From: Carboxylicivirga sp.
GTDB lineage: Bacteria; Bacteroidota; Bacteroidia; Bacteroidales; Marinilabiliaceae
Length of the DNA: 64,000 bases
Direction of reading: 5' to 3'
Assembly (NCBI GenBank): GCA_025210475.1
Contig: JAOARW010000015.1
Coordinates: 62,001 to 126,000 of the forward strand
How positions within the stretch are numbered: the stretch's first letter is position 1; every line of letters starts with the position of its first letter. The position numbers and the translations under genes were made by a program. The notes under the pieces are model-generated. The model worked only from the letters and a program-made list of their open reading frames with translations. It did not search any database and was not told the DNA's origin. This document shows, piece after piece, positions 41,165 to 53,768 of this stretch.

Positions 41165-42256
41165 ATGGTGATAAAACTAATCGAGGTTCTCATATTTGCA
41201 TCACTTTTGATGCTTTCTTTTTTGTTGATTACAAATCCTCAGGGGATTAATAAAAAGGCGAACAGGTGGTTTGGTGTTTTTATTCTTCAATGGAGTAGCT
41301 ATTGGCTTGAGGAATATTTAATGAATATCGCAGGTATTCAGATTGATGTTGATGGCTTCTTAATTTTGAATTTAGTGCAGTTTTTAACCCCCGTCGCCTT
41401 CTTTATCTGCATTTTATATTTTACCGAGCCTGCCTATAGGTTTCGGGCAAAAGATTTTAAATATCTGATTGTACCTTTTTTATATTTACTTGTTGTGATT
41501 GCTAACAGATATACTGACAGGGATTTGTATAGTGCTCAATTATTATTGGTATTGGTACATGCTTTGTTTTACTCGGGATATTCGTTGATTAAAATCCGAA
41601 GACACAAGCAAAATATTCAGAAATATAGCTCTTCGATACGCGAAATTAACTTGAATTGGCTCGAATATATTATTATAGCTACGATTGGTATTACGGCTTG
41701 TATAAGCGTTTTTAATATAGTTTTTTATGAGTTACCACTGAATTTATTTATGAATATCACCATGCTGATAGTGATTTATTTTATAGCCTATAATGCATTA
41801 AAGCAGAGTGAAATTTTTCCGCAAGAAGTTCAGGAAGCAAAAAGTGAAATTCAAATGATCAGTGAAGGTGCAGATGATGAACCCAAACGGCAGTTGTTAA
41901 CAGATGATCAGGTAAAAGCAACCATGGAACGTTTAGAGGAGCTAATGGCAGATAAAGAGTTGTATTTAAACAGTGATCTTAATCTCATAAAATTATCTGA
42001 TCTTTTGGAGGTAACTCCACACCATCTTTCGTTTGTAATTAACAAAGGTTTTAATGTGAACTTTTTTATGTACGTAAATAAGTTTCGGGTCGAAAAGGCC
42101 AAGCAGATGTTGGCTGACAATAACAATAATAATTTGTCAATATTGGGTATTGCTTTTGAATCGGGCTTTAGTTCAAAAACTTCATTTAATACAACTTTTA
42201 AAAGGATAACCGGTCAAACACCTTCTGAATTCAAAAAAGGAAGTTCGAATTTATAA
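41165..42256 (+). CDS. Membrane-anchored AraC-family regulator
   Basis: 363 residues. The first half has about six or seven hydrophobic helices (ending near residue 205: MNITMLIVIYFIAYNAL). A linker follows, then a C-terminal AraC/XylS double helix-turn-helix at about residues 260-360 (SDLLEVTPHHLSFVINKGF, GIAFESGFSSKTSFNTTFKRITGQTPSEF). This layout is common in Bacteroidota, where a membrane sensor is joined directly to a DNA-binding domain acting at the inner membrane. The signal is unknown. The structured leader before it suggests post-transcriptional control. The outer membrane receptor gene 133 bp downstream is the likeliest target or partner. Confidence 0.9.
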   Translation: MVIKLIEVLIFASLLMLSFLLITNPQGINKKANRWFGVFILQWSSYWLEEYLMNIAGIQIDVDGFLILNLVQFLTPVAFFICILYFTEPAYRFRAKDFKYLIVPFLYLLVVIANRYTDRDLYSAQLLLVLVHALFYSGYSLIKIRRHKQNIQKYSSSIREINLNWLEYIIIATIGITACISVFNIVFYELPLNLFMNITMLIVIYFIAYNALKQSEIFPQEVQEAKSEIQMISEGADDEPKRQLLTDDQVKATMERLEELMADKELYLNSDLNLIKLSDLLEVTPHHLSFVINKGFNVNFFMYVNKFRVEKAKQMLADNNNNNLSILGIAFESGFSSKTSFNTTFKRITGQTPSEFKKGSSNL

Positions 42257-42389
42257 ATATCGAACCTACTTCAAGTAAATCCAATAAAATCAGCTATTTT
42301 AGGATATGTTCTTTTTTATAAACCGGAACATTATAACGCCCCATCGTATCTATTTTTGCTCACAGAATTAATTATTTGATGAGCGAAGT

Positions 42390-44741
42390 ATGGTAAAGTT
42401 TAAAACGATTTCAATATTGGTATTATTGCTGTTTTTTGTTGGCATTGTAAAGCTAATTGGGCAAAATACGGTACAGACAATTAAGGGACGTATTGTTGAT
42501 GCAGACTCGGAAATCAGTATCCCGGGTGTTAATGTTGTTATTTTAGGAACGAGCCCACAGATGGGAACGATTACCGATATGCAGGGGTATTTTCTTCTTG
42601 AAGAAGTTCCCGTTGGACGATATAATATTCAAGTCAGTTTTATGGGCTATGAGCCAGCTGTATTATCCGAAGTGTTGTTAGGCTCGGGAAAAGAAGTGGT
42701 GCTCAATGTGGCACTTAAGGAAAAATACGAGCAGCTGAATGAAGTTGTGGTAAAACCTCAGCATCGTAAGGATAAAGCGCAGAATAATATGGCCATCTTG
42801 TCTGCACGGTCTTTTACGGTTGAAGAAGCCGGCCGTTTCGCCGGAGGCTGGAATGATCCATCGAGATTGGCTGGTTCTTTTGCTGGTGTTACCATGGCCG
42901 AAGGAGTTAATGATAACGCCATTGTGGTTCGTGGTAATTCACCTAAAGGATTGCTTTGGCGGCTGGAGGGAATTGAAATACCGGCACCTAATCATTTGAA
43001 TGGCATTAATAATGGAGGTGGTATAGAAACGGTCTTTAGTGTTAATATGTTGGATAACTCTGACTTTTTTACGGGTGCATTTCCTGCCGAATACGGAAAT
43101 GCCATGTCAGGCGTGTTTGATATGAAGCTGAGAAATGGTAATAACGACAGACGCGAATCAGCTATTCAAATAGGGAGCCAGGGAATTGATATTGGCTCTG
43201 AAGGTCCTTTTAAGCAGGGTGGCGAGTCTTCTTACTTATTTAATTACCGTTATTCAACCATGGGGCTGGTCGGACAAATTGCTGATTTGGATGTGGGATT
43301 ACCAAACTATCAGGATTTAAGTTTTAAACTGTATTTGCCAACAGCTAAAGTAGGAGTGTTCTCGGTATGGGGAATTGGAGGAAAGAGCAATGTGGCTTTT
43401 GAACCGGATGAAAACCCAGACGAATGGGAAAATTCATGGGATAATAATGAGTATGACACCGGTTCTGAGATAGCTGCGGCAGGTATTAATCATCGTCTCA
43501 ATCTTGGTCAGAAGAGTTATTGGTTTTCATCGTTGGCAGGTGCTTACGATGGATTTACTAATGTGAGCGATCAATTGCAACGCGATGGAACCATAATTCC
43601 TATAGCTGATCATCGTGAGAAAAATTACCGCTTAATTCTAAGTTCCTACCTCAATCATAAATTTGGTAATCGTCATACCAATCGCACTGGAATTTCGTAT
43701 ACGAACTTAACTTTTGATTTAGACATACAGGGAAATCCAAACCCAGGTGCTGAAGACGGATTGGTTAGAATTGCTGACCCAAAAGATCGCTCCTACATGG
43801 TGCAAACTTTTACCCAAAGTAAGATCAGGATTACTCCAACTTTTGATGTTAATGCCGGGCTTAATTTGAATTATTATGCATTGAATGAAGAATTTATTCC
43901 AGAACCCAGACTTGGTTTAAGTTGGCGCTTTGTTCCGAAACACTCTTTTAGTCTGGCATATGGAAAACACAGCCGTTTGGAGCCATTGCGTTTTTATTTG
44001 TCGCAAGATGATGCTGGGCAATACCTAAATCCTGATCTGAGGGTTACCAAGGCCCATCATTTTGTGTTTTCATATAACTGGCGAATTTCTGAAAATGTTA
44101 ATCTAAAGTTGGAACCTTACTACCAACGATTGTTTGATGTGCCTGTGTTACCTGGTTCATCAGAATCATTGATTAATTACCAATGGGATATGTACTTTGA
44201 AGAGGCTCTGGTTAACGAAGGAACAGGAACAAACATAGGTTTGGATTTGACTTTGGAGCGTTATATGAAAAATGGTTACTATTATATGATCACTGCTTCA
44301 TTTTTTGATTCGAAGTATAAAGGAGGAGATAATATAGAACGCAATACTTCATATAATCGAAATATGGTGATCAATTTGCTAGGAGGAAAAGAGTGGAAAG
44401 TGAGAGAAAACAACCTATTGAGCATTAATGGAAAGGTGGCATTGATGGGCGGCAATCGTTTTACACCGCCAAATCAGGAATTATCAAAGCAATCAGAGAT
44501 GGTTATTTTGGATGAGTCAAAAGCTTTTGACTGGCAGGAAGATAATAAGTTGTTTGTCGATGTAGCCGTCAACTATCGTATTAACAGAAGCAGTGTTTCA
44601 CATATTCTGATACTTCAGGGCAAAAATGCACTGATGACTGAAGAGATGTTTGGTTGGGCATATGATTTCAAAAAGGAAAAAGTAGTATCACACGGTATGA
44701 CTATGGTCTATCCGTTTTTTAGTTACAGGCTTGAATTTTAA
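42390..44741 (+). CDS. TonB-dependent receptor-like outer membrane protein
   Basis: 783 residues. A signal peptide (about 1-25) is followed by a CarboxypepD-regulatory-like Ig domain (TIKGRIVDADSEISIPGVNVV, about 30-110), a plug domain (SRLAGSFAGVTM, NAIVVRGNSPKGLLWRLEGIEI, about 140-245) and a beta-barrel ending in FFSYRLEF with the terminal Phe used for outer membrane insertion. It is predicted to import or bind a ligand with TonB energy. No SusD-type partner lies next to it, so it is not a classic polysaccharide utilisation pair. It follows the membrane AraC-type regulator in the same direction, with no obvious terminator between. The substrate cannot be read from the sequence. Confidence 0.88.
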   Translation: MVKFKTISILVLLLFFVGIVKLIGQNTVQTIKGRIVDADSEISIPGVNVVILGTSPQMGTITDMQGYFLLEEVPVGRYNIQVSFMGYEPAVLSEVLLGSGKEVVLNVALKEKYEQLNEVVVKPQHRKDKAQNNMAILSARSFTVEEAGRFAGGWNDPSRLAGSFAGVTMAEGVNDNAIVVRGNSPKGLLWRLEGIEIPAPNHLNGINNGGGIETVFSVNMLDNSDFFTGAFPAEYGNAMSGVFDMKLRNGNNDRRESAIQIGSQGIDIGSEGPFKQGGESSYLFNYRYSTMGLVGQIADLDVGLPNYQDLSFKLYLPTAKVGVFSVWGIGGKSNVAFEPDENPDEWENSWDNNEYDTGSEIAAAGINHRLNLGQKSYWFSSLAGAYDGFTNVSDQLQRDGTIIPIADHREKNYRLILSSYLNHKFGNRHTNRTGISYTNLTFDLDIQGNPNPGAEDGLVRIADPKDRSYMVQTFTQSKIRITPTFDVNAGLNLNYYALNEEFIPEPRLGLSWRFVPKHSFSLAYGKHSRLEPLRFYLSQDDAGQYLNPDLRVTKAHHFVFSYNWRISENVNLKLEPYYQRLFDVPVLPGSSESLINYQWDMYFEEALVNEGTGTNIGLDLTLERYMKNGYYYMITASFFDSKYKGGDNIERNTSYNRNMVINLLGGKEWKVRENNLLSINGKVALMGGNRFTPPNQELSKQSEMVILDESKAFDWQEDNKLFVDVAVNYRINRSSVSHILILQGKNALMTEEMFGWAYDFKKEKVVSHGMTMVYPFFSYRLEF

Positions 44742-44780
44742 ATCAACAAATGATAGGGAATGGAAGATAATTAGCAAAGA

Positions 44781-45896
44781 CTATGATTTAGTACTATTAA
44801 AAGAAAAAATAACCGATCTTTTAATTTTATAACTCGCAAGCTTGATAAATTTATCCATTCTCACTTTAAGTGATTTAGAAATTAGTGGCTCATAAAATGT
44901 AGCTAGTATATAGGACAATAAGATAATGGTAATTGTAGTCGCTAATACAATCACATATTTATTGAAATAGGCTTCCAGATTATTAAAGATGATAAATCCA
45001 ATATTCTGATGTAATAGATATAAAGGATAGGTTAACAATCCAAGTTTTGCGAATCTCGACAAGTTGATAATATTTAACTTTCCAAGTGAAATCAGCAAAA
45101 TTAAAAGGTATGATAGCGTTATAACACTAACTACAATTATTGGCGAAAAGGTAGTATTATATTTCATTCCCATATCTGGCAATTTAGAAACAGCATGGTA
45201 CAATGAAATAATGTAGGAGACAGATAATAATAGAACGTATCTGACTGAGAGCTTACTCTTGTATATCTGATAAAAAACCATTCCGGCAATAAAGTACGAA
45301 CTCCAGCTAAATATCAGGTAAGTGTTTAGAGTTCTTATTATTGAATATCTATTAAGTGGGATGTAAAGTAATGTAAGTATTAACCAAATATATATGAAAT
45401 AGTCCAGTTTAATCGTTTTGATCTTATTTACGATTAAGCAGGTACCTATTATAAAGATGTAAAACTTCATTTCCACAAATAGACTCCAATATACACCATC
45501 TATGTTTTCAACTCCCATATAGTTTTGAAACATTGTTAAGTTCCATAGGAATTGGTCAAAATAATTATGAAAATTTGGCGCCCCCAGCATCAATGTGATT
45601 ATAAAGGTCATTGAAACTGAGATCCAATAAATCGGATATAGTCGCGATATCCTTGATATGGCAAACTTAGAAATTGAGCCGTGCGAGATTGATAGGGAAA
45701 TAACAAAGCCACTAATTATAAAGAATAGATCGACACCTAAATATCCGTATTTGAAAATTTGGCCAATGTTGTGAAAACTTAAATTTGTCATACTGTCAGC
45801 TGCATAACCTCGAAAGAAATAGTGATAAAGTACAACACTTAAAGCAGCTAGAAACCTTAACAAATCTATTTGATAGATTCGATTACCTTTTACCAT
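44781..45896 (-). CDS. Acyltransferase-3 family membrane O-acyltransferase
   Basis: 371 residues with about ten hydrophobic segments. The N-terminal signature IDLLRFLAALSVVLYHYFF carries the family's conserved Arg and His, and YLGVDLFFIISGFVIS is the second hallmark. Members transfer acetyl or other acyl groups across the inner membrane onto surface polysaccharides, lipopolysaccharide, peptidoglycan or exported glycans. It is more AT-rich than its neighbours, with AT-rich non-coding DNA on its 5' side, which suggests later acquisition. It converges with the receptor gene with only 39 bp between. The substrate is unknown. Confidence 0.93.
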   Translation of the reverse strand: MVKGNRIYQIDLLRFLAALSVVLYHYFFRGYAADSMTNLSFHNIGQIFKYGYLGVDLFFIISGFVISLSISHGSISKFAISRISRLYPIYWISVSMTFIITLMLGAPNFHNYFDQFLWNLTMFQNYMGVENIDGVYWSLFVEMKFYIFIIGTCLIVNKIKTIKLDYFIYIWLILTLLYIPLNRYSIIRTLNTYLIFSWSSYFIAGMVFYQIYKSKLSVRYVLLLSVSYIISLYHAVSKLPDMGMKYNTTFSPIIVVSVITLSYLLILLISLGKLNIINLSRFAKLGLLTYPLYLLHQNIGFIIFNNLEAYFNKYVIVLATTITIILLSYILATFYEPLISKSLKVRMDKFIKLASYKIKRSVIFSFNSTKS

Positions 45897-46568
45897 AATG
45901 TTTTGAAAAGAAGCAAATTATGAGAAAGATTATTGATTGTCAAGTAAAGAATGAAAATTATTAATGAGTTGGTTTGTGTGACTTACTTCTTTAGCGTATG
46001 TAGAGTGTTCTTGTATTATTGGGTAGTTGTAGGTTACTATCTATAATATATTTAATAAGTATAGAAGCTTATTGTTTAAAGGGCTTCAGCAAGAATTTTA
46101 ATACGATCCATGAATTATTTGAACAAAATCTTATTCTCTGATGAGGAGAGCTGATTATAATCAATAATTGCTAACCAAACATAGGTGTATATAAGCAGAT
46201 CATTTAATCACTCTATTTATAGCATTTGAAGAATCTATATTTCTTGTTCTTGATGAGTGTTGGAAAGCAAATCGGAAAAGAACATCAAAATGGTGACGTT
46301 CCTTTATAAGGATTTTTGTGTTGACGTCATTTAAATCTATCACGGAATAGCTGAATATGGTCATGTTTTTAACAAAACAATGTCGTCGGAAGCTGTGCTT
46401 AAGTTAAAGAAAATGAGCTTTGAGAACAATAGTAGAGTTTAAATAAAGAAAAATTTCTACTTTTAATATGGAAATAATTCTGTAATTTATAATTGAAAAT
46501 GAAAGTGTTGCTGTGTTTATTTTTAATAATTATAAATAGCAGGAGTTTGTCAAAATTGTAATGTAGAG
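45897..46568. other. AT-rich non-coding region with possible gene remnant
   Basis: About 670 bp with no sound ORF or RNA gene. At 46,284-46,442 one plus-strand frame reads as a plausible protein tail interrupted by a stop at 46,332 (FLYKDFCVDVI, stop, then IYHGIAEYGHVFNKTMSSEA and on to a stop at 46,440). This may be the end of a decayed gene; I cannot name its family. With the neighbouring AT-rich acyltransferase gene it looks like a small variable patch. Confidence 0.35.
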
Positions 46569-46601
46569 TTTGCAAATATTTCCAATAAGCTTTTAGATTT
46601 G
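46569..46601 (+). promoter_or_regulatory. Promoter of the AAA_14-type ATPase gene
   Basis: TTTG (46,569-46,572), 21 bases, then TAGATTTG (46,594-46,601). This is the best match in the window to the full Bacteroidota -33/-7 consensus TTTG-N19-21-TAnnTTTG. It predicts a short leader of about 12 bases before the ATG at 46,620. Confidence 0.65.
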
Positions 46602-46619
46602 TAGGTATAATTTAAAAGA

Positions 46620-47795
46620 ATGCAATCATTTTTTGAAACACATCGCTATCTGTTAGAGCACCTTGGCAACCCTGTACGCCGCGAATTAATGAATGAAATT
46701 AATTGGGAGCACAGGTTAATTGGAATTAAAGGTGCAAGAGGAGTTGGCAAAACAACATTCCTGCTCGATTTTGCTAAATCGCTGTTTGGCTATAATAAAA
46801 GTTGCTTATACGTAAACTTAAACAATCTATATTTTACTGAGCGATCAATTATCTCATTTGCCGATGAGTTTCGAAAAAAAGGTGGTAAAACTCTAATTCT
46901 GGATCAGGTATACAAATATCCGGATTGGTCGAAAGAGTTGCGCTATTGTTACGATAATTTTCAGGACTTAAAAATTGTATTCAGTGGTTCGGCCGTGATG
47001 CGGTTAGTTGATCAGAACCCGGACCTGAAAGATTGTGTAGCCGTATATCGTTTGGATGGATTCTCATTTCGTGAGAGTCTGAACCTGACTACTAAAAATA
47101 AGTTTGAAACTTATACACTTGATGAGATATTAAACAATCATCAGGAGATAAGCCGAGAAATCACATCGAAAGTTCGACCACTGGCTTATTTTAATGATTA
47201 TCTGGAACATGGTTATTATCCATTTTTTCTGGAGAAGCGCAATTATTTAGAAAATGTGGTAAAAAATATCAACCTGATCTTAGAGATTGATATATCGTAC
47301 CTCGAGCAAATAGAATTGAAGTATTTGCCCAAATTGCGTAAATTACTCTACTCTATTGCAAAAACGGCTCCGTTGCAACCCAATGTGAGTCGCTTGAGCC
47401 AGGAGATTGAAACATCGAGGGCTACAGTGATGAACTATCTGAATTACCTCAAGAACGGACGTTTGATTAATATGCTGTACGAGGATAGTGAATCCACCAA
47501 AAAACCATCGAGAATATATATCCAAAATCCTAATGTATACTATTCGTTGATGCATGGCGAGGTTAGTCAGGTAAATATGAATAAAACATTCTTCTTGAAT
47601 CAATTGGCTTATCGACATCAGGTTAATGTGTCAAAAGTGAGTGATTTCAAGGTGAATAACGAGTTGGAGTTTCATATTGGAGATGATAAATCCAACAAAA
47701 AAACATTGGGAGAAAACGAATACCTGGCGCACTACATGCTGGAGGTGGGTGAAGGAAATCAAATACCATTATGGCTGTTTGGTTTCTTGTATTAA
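46620..47795 (+). CDS. AAA_14/DUF4143-type ATP-binding protein
   Basis: 391 residues. The Walker A motif is G38-ARGVGKTT46. The Walker B stretch is TLILD95-Q96-VYKYPDW, where this family usually has a Glu after the Asp; Gln here may slow or abolish hydrolysis. IVFSGSAVMRL resembles the sensor 1 region. The C-terminal half contains a winged-helix-like stretch (SRLSQEIETSRATVMNYLNYLKNGRLI, about 260-285), as in AAA_14/DUF4143 proteins. These are widespread in Bacteroidota and archaea, and their biochemical role is poorly known. It has its own good promoter and stands only 58 bp before nifJ without a terminator, so both may share a transcript. A link to pyruvate oxidoreductase is only suggested by position. 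Confidence 0.85.
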   Translation: MQSFFETHRYLLEHLGNPVRRELMNEINWEHRLIGIKGARGVGKTTFLLDFAKSLFGYNKSCLYVNLNNLYFTERSIISFADEFRKKGGKTLILDQVYKYPDWSKELRYCYDNFQDLKIVFSGSAVMRLVDQNPDLKDCVAVYRLDGFSFRESLNLTTKNKFETYTLDEILNNHQEISREITSKVRPLAYFNDYLEHGYYPFFLEKRNYLENVVKNINLILEIDISYLEQIELKYLPKLRKLLYSIAKTAPLQPNVSRLSQEIETSRATVMNYLNYLKNGRLINMLYEDSESTKKPSRIYIQNPNVYYSLMHGEVSQVNMNKTFFLNQLAYRHQVNVSKVSDFKVNNELEFHIGDDKSNKKTLGENEYLAHYMLEVGEGNQIPLWLFGFLY

Positions 47796-47835
47796 GAATT
47801 TTATTTGAAACATTATAATTAAAATAACCAATTAA

Positions 47836-51393
<3,558 letters not shown>

Positions 51394-51415
51394 TCAACTC
51401 TGATTAGATATAATG

Positions 51416-51447
51416 AAAGCCGTTTCCTTTGGGGAGCGGCTTTTTTT
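51416..51447 (+). terminator. Rho-independent terminator of nifJ
   Basis: A stem of about 12 bp (AAAGCCGTTTCC with GGGGAGCGGCTTT, including G-U pairs) with a 4-base loop, then seven T, 22 bases after the nifJ stop. Confidence 0.88.
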
Positions 51448-51885
51448 GACTTCGTTTGTCAACAAAAGTAGATTACTTAAAGAGTATATCTCAAAAGCTT
51501 AAAATACATTTCGATAGGCTTTATTGTTCACTTAATCAGGCTGATATGTGTTTTGGGAGCATTTGTAACTACTCAGGTTATGTATTTGCCTGTAGTGTAT
51601 TGAAAGTTAAGATGTTTTTAACTTCTAACTAAGTTCGAAAAGCTTCTTGCACTAAGGCGCAAAAATCAGATATTAAAACTTTGAACATTTAGCATTTTTA
51701 ATCTTGACGTACTAAGCGTGAAACTGATTGGTACAATTAACCTTGTTTTTAACTCATTCGAGTACATGAGCAATTACATGCAAACTTTATTTCTCGCATG
51801 TAATTATATAGTTTATTTCTATAGGTCTGAAATACAAAAACAGCCCATTTCCCCACGTGCCAAAAAGCTAAAACTATAAATATTG
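51448..51885. other. Intergenic region upstream of lctP with degenerate repeat
   Basis: About 440 bp without an ORF. Two imperfect copies of a short unit lie at 51,647 (CTTGCACTAAGGCGCAAAAA) and 51,703 (CTTGACGTACTAAGCGTGAA). They resemble the short intergenic 'ctaaggcgcaaa' repeats that I recall being scattered through many Bacteroidota genomes. No promoter or RNA gene is evident. Confidence 0.35.
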
Positions 51886-51921
51886 ATGAGCCAAATGACA
51901 CAGATGTGCCATATGGCTCAT
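51886..51921 (+). promoter_or_regulatory. Paired palindromic site, candidate enhancer for lctP promoter
   Basis: Two related 14-bp half-palindromic boxes, GAGCCAAATGACAC (51,888-51,901) and GTGCCATATGGCTC (51,906-51,919), fit GWGCCAWATGRCWC, with centres 18 bp apart. Together they form a 36-bp imperfect palindrome. They lie about 135-155 bp above the candidate -24/-12 promoter, the usual range for sigma-54 activator sites. A T-run follows, so a terminator is the alternative reading, but no gene ends in the 490 bp before it. Confidence 0.5.
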
Positions 51922-52034
51922 TTTTCCATATTGTTATTAATGAGATGGGATTTAGTTTTTCATATCAATAAGATGCTGTGGTTCAGGTGGGTGTGTTGGT
52001 TTTGATTTGGTGATACAATAGGTTCAGATAAGTA

Positions 52035-52049
52035 TGGCATTGGACTTGA
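52035..52049 (+). promoter_or_regulatory. Candidate sigma-54 (-24/-12) promoter of the lactate operon
   Basis: TGGCAT-N5-TTGA has the exact spacing of the sigma-54 consensus TGGCAY-N5-TTGC; only the last -12 base differs. It would start transcription near 52,061, giving a 40-base leader before lctP. A sigma-54 activator gene lies at the end of this region. Confidence 0.5.
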
Positions 52050-52100
52050 CTATGGAGGAGGCATAAATCCGAATCAGTTGTCTAACTAAAACAAATCATT

Positions 52101-53756
52101 ATGAATGCGATCCTTGCTTTTGTACCGATATTACTCACCATTGTTTTGATGGCAGGTTTTAACTGGGGAGCTAAAAAAGCTTTGCCACTTTCCTGGATAT
52201 TGGCAGTGCTGATTGCACTGTTCTATTGGAAAATCGACCTGTTAAATGTGACTGCTTACTCTTTCTTTGGGGTGTTAAAGGCGCTTGATATTCTGATTAT
52301 CATTTTTGGCGCCATTTTAATTCTTAATACGCTAAAAATTTCAGGAGCCATGGCTGCCATAAATAATGGTTTTCAGGGAATCACTCGTGATAGAAGGGTG
52401 CAAGCCATTATCATTGGTTATATGTTTGGTGCTTTTATCGAAGGAGCAGCCGGATTTGGAACACCTGCTGCCCTGGCAGGTCCTTTATTGGTAGGCTTGG
52501 GATTTCCGCCTTTGGCAGCCGCCATTGTAGCTTTGATATTCAATAGTGTTCCGGTGGCATTTGGAGCAGTTGGAACGCCGGTTTTCGGTGCCATGAGCAC
52601 CTTATCCACCAATTTATCGGATGTTGGTGCCGATCCAACATTGTTTCAAACGGTATTAACCAAATGGATTGCTTTACCAAATGCTTTAGCAGGTACTCTA
52701 TTGCCACTGATTGGCATTATGATTATGACCCGCATATTTGGTAAGAAAAAATCAATAATGCCTGCATTGGAGGTAGCTCCTTTTGCCATTTTTGCCGGTT
52801 TATCTTTTATGATACCCTATACATTAATAGCAGTGGCTTTTGGACCTGAGTTGCCAAGTTTGGTAGGTGCCTTTGTGGGATTGGGCATTGTGGTTTTTGC
52901 TGCTAAAAAAGGATTCTTAGTGCCCAAGAATACCTGGGATTTTCCAGAAAAATCGATGTGGAGTAAACACTGGATGTCAAACACTGATACCGGGCAAATT
53001 GTAGAATCAAAAATGCCTTTGTTTAAGGCTTGGGCGCCCTATTTTCTGATCGCAATTATCTTAGTGATTACACGTATTCCTGCTTTTGGTTTAAAAGGAA
53101 TATTGGCCGCTCAGCAAATTACTATTAATAACCTGTTTGGTATCGAGTCGTTAGATTATTCATTAAAGTGGGCTTACCTGCCTGGTACCATTCCATTTAT
53201 TCTGGTAGCCATTTTGAGTGCATTTTATTATAAAATGAAGGCTAAACAAGTGAAACGTGCCTGGAAGCTTACTTTTAATCAGATCAAAGGAGCTGCAATT
53301 GCCCTGTTTAGTGGTGTGGCTCTGGTACAAATAATGCTTAATTCTGGAGCCAATGGTGCTGGTTTCGAAAGTATGCTAACAGAAATGGCGCGTGCTACTG
53401 CAGATCTTTCAGGAAGAGCCTATCCGGTATTTGCTCCCATCATAGGTATTTTGGGCGCTTTTATGTCGGGTTCGGCAACCGTATCCAATATACTTTTCGC
53501 CTCTTTTCAGTTCGAGACAGCCACTCTGTTGGGTTTACCGCAAATATTAATTGTTGCCATGCAAGGCATTGGTGCAGGTGTTGGCAATATGATATGTGTT
53601 AACAATGTTGTGGCTGTTTCGGCGACGGTAGGCTGTATCGGTTCGGGGGGCTTTATCATTCGAACGAATGCTAAGCCGGTTCTTATCTATTATTTGATCA
53701 TATTGATTGCTTTGGGCGCATTCATTTTTTCAGGATTTAATCCATTGTCATTATAA
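52101..53756 (+). CDS. lctP: L-lactate/glycolate permease (LctP family)
   Basis: 551 residues with about 12-14 transmembrane segments across the whole length. Family hallmarks include [32 protein letters not shown] near residue 114, [14 protein letters not shown], and the C-terminal [19 protein letters not shown] and [24 protein letters not shown]. It imports lactate (often also glycolate) with protons through the inner membrane. The dehydrogenase starts only 12 bp after its stop, which indicates one operon. A candidate sigma-54 promoter stands upstream. Which lactate isomer is carried is not visible, but the partner enzyme suggests D-lactate is used. Confidence 0.96.
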   Translation: MNAILAFVPILLTIVLMAGFNWGAKKALPLSWILAVLIALFYWKIDLLNVTAYSFFGVLKALDILIIIFGAILILNTLKISGAMAAINNGFQGITRDRRVQAIIIGYMFGAFIEGAAGFGTPAALAGPLLVGLGFPPLAAAIVALIFNSVPVAFGAVGTPVFGAMSTLSTNLSDVGADPTLFQTVLTKWIALPNALAGTLLPLIGIMIMTRIFGKKKSIMPALEVAPFAIFAGLSFMIPYTLIAVAFGPELPSLVGAFVGLGIVVFAAKKGFLVPKNTWDFPEKSMWSKHWMSNTDTGQIVESKMPLFKAWAPYFLIAIILVITRIPAFGLKGILAAQQITINNLFGIESLDYSLKWAYLPGTIPFILVAILSAFYYKMKAKQVKRAWKLTFNQIKGAAIALFSGVALVQIMLNSGANGAGFESMLTEMARATADLSGRAYPVFAPIIGILGAFMSGSATVSNILFASFQFETATLLGLPQILIVAMQGIGAGVGNMICVNNVVAVSATVGCIGSGGFIIRTNAKPVLIYYLIILIALGAFIFSGFNPLSL

Positions 53757-53768
53757 AATTTTTGAATC

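Noticed and set aside
51886..51925. Hairpin plus T-run read as a terminator
   Set aside because: No gene or evident transcript ends in the 490 bp before it, and nifJ already has its own terminator; the enhancer reading fits the position better, though not conclusively.
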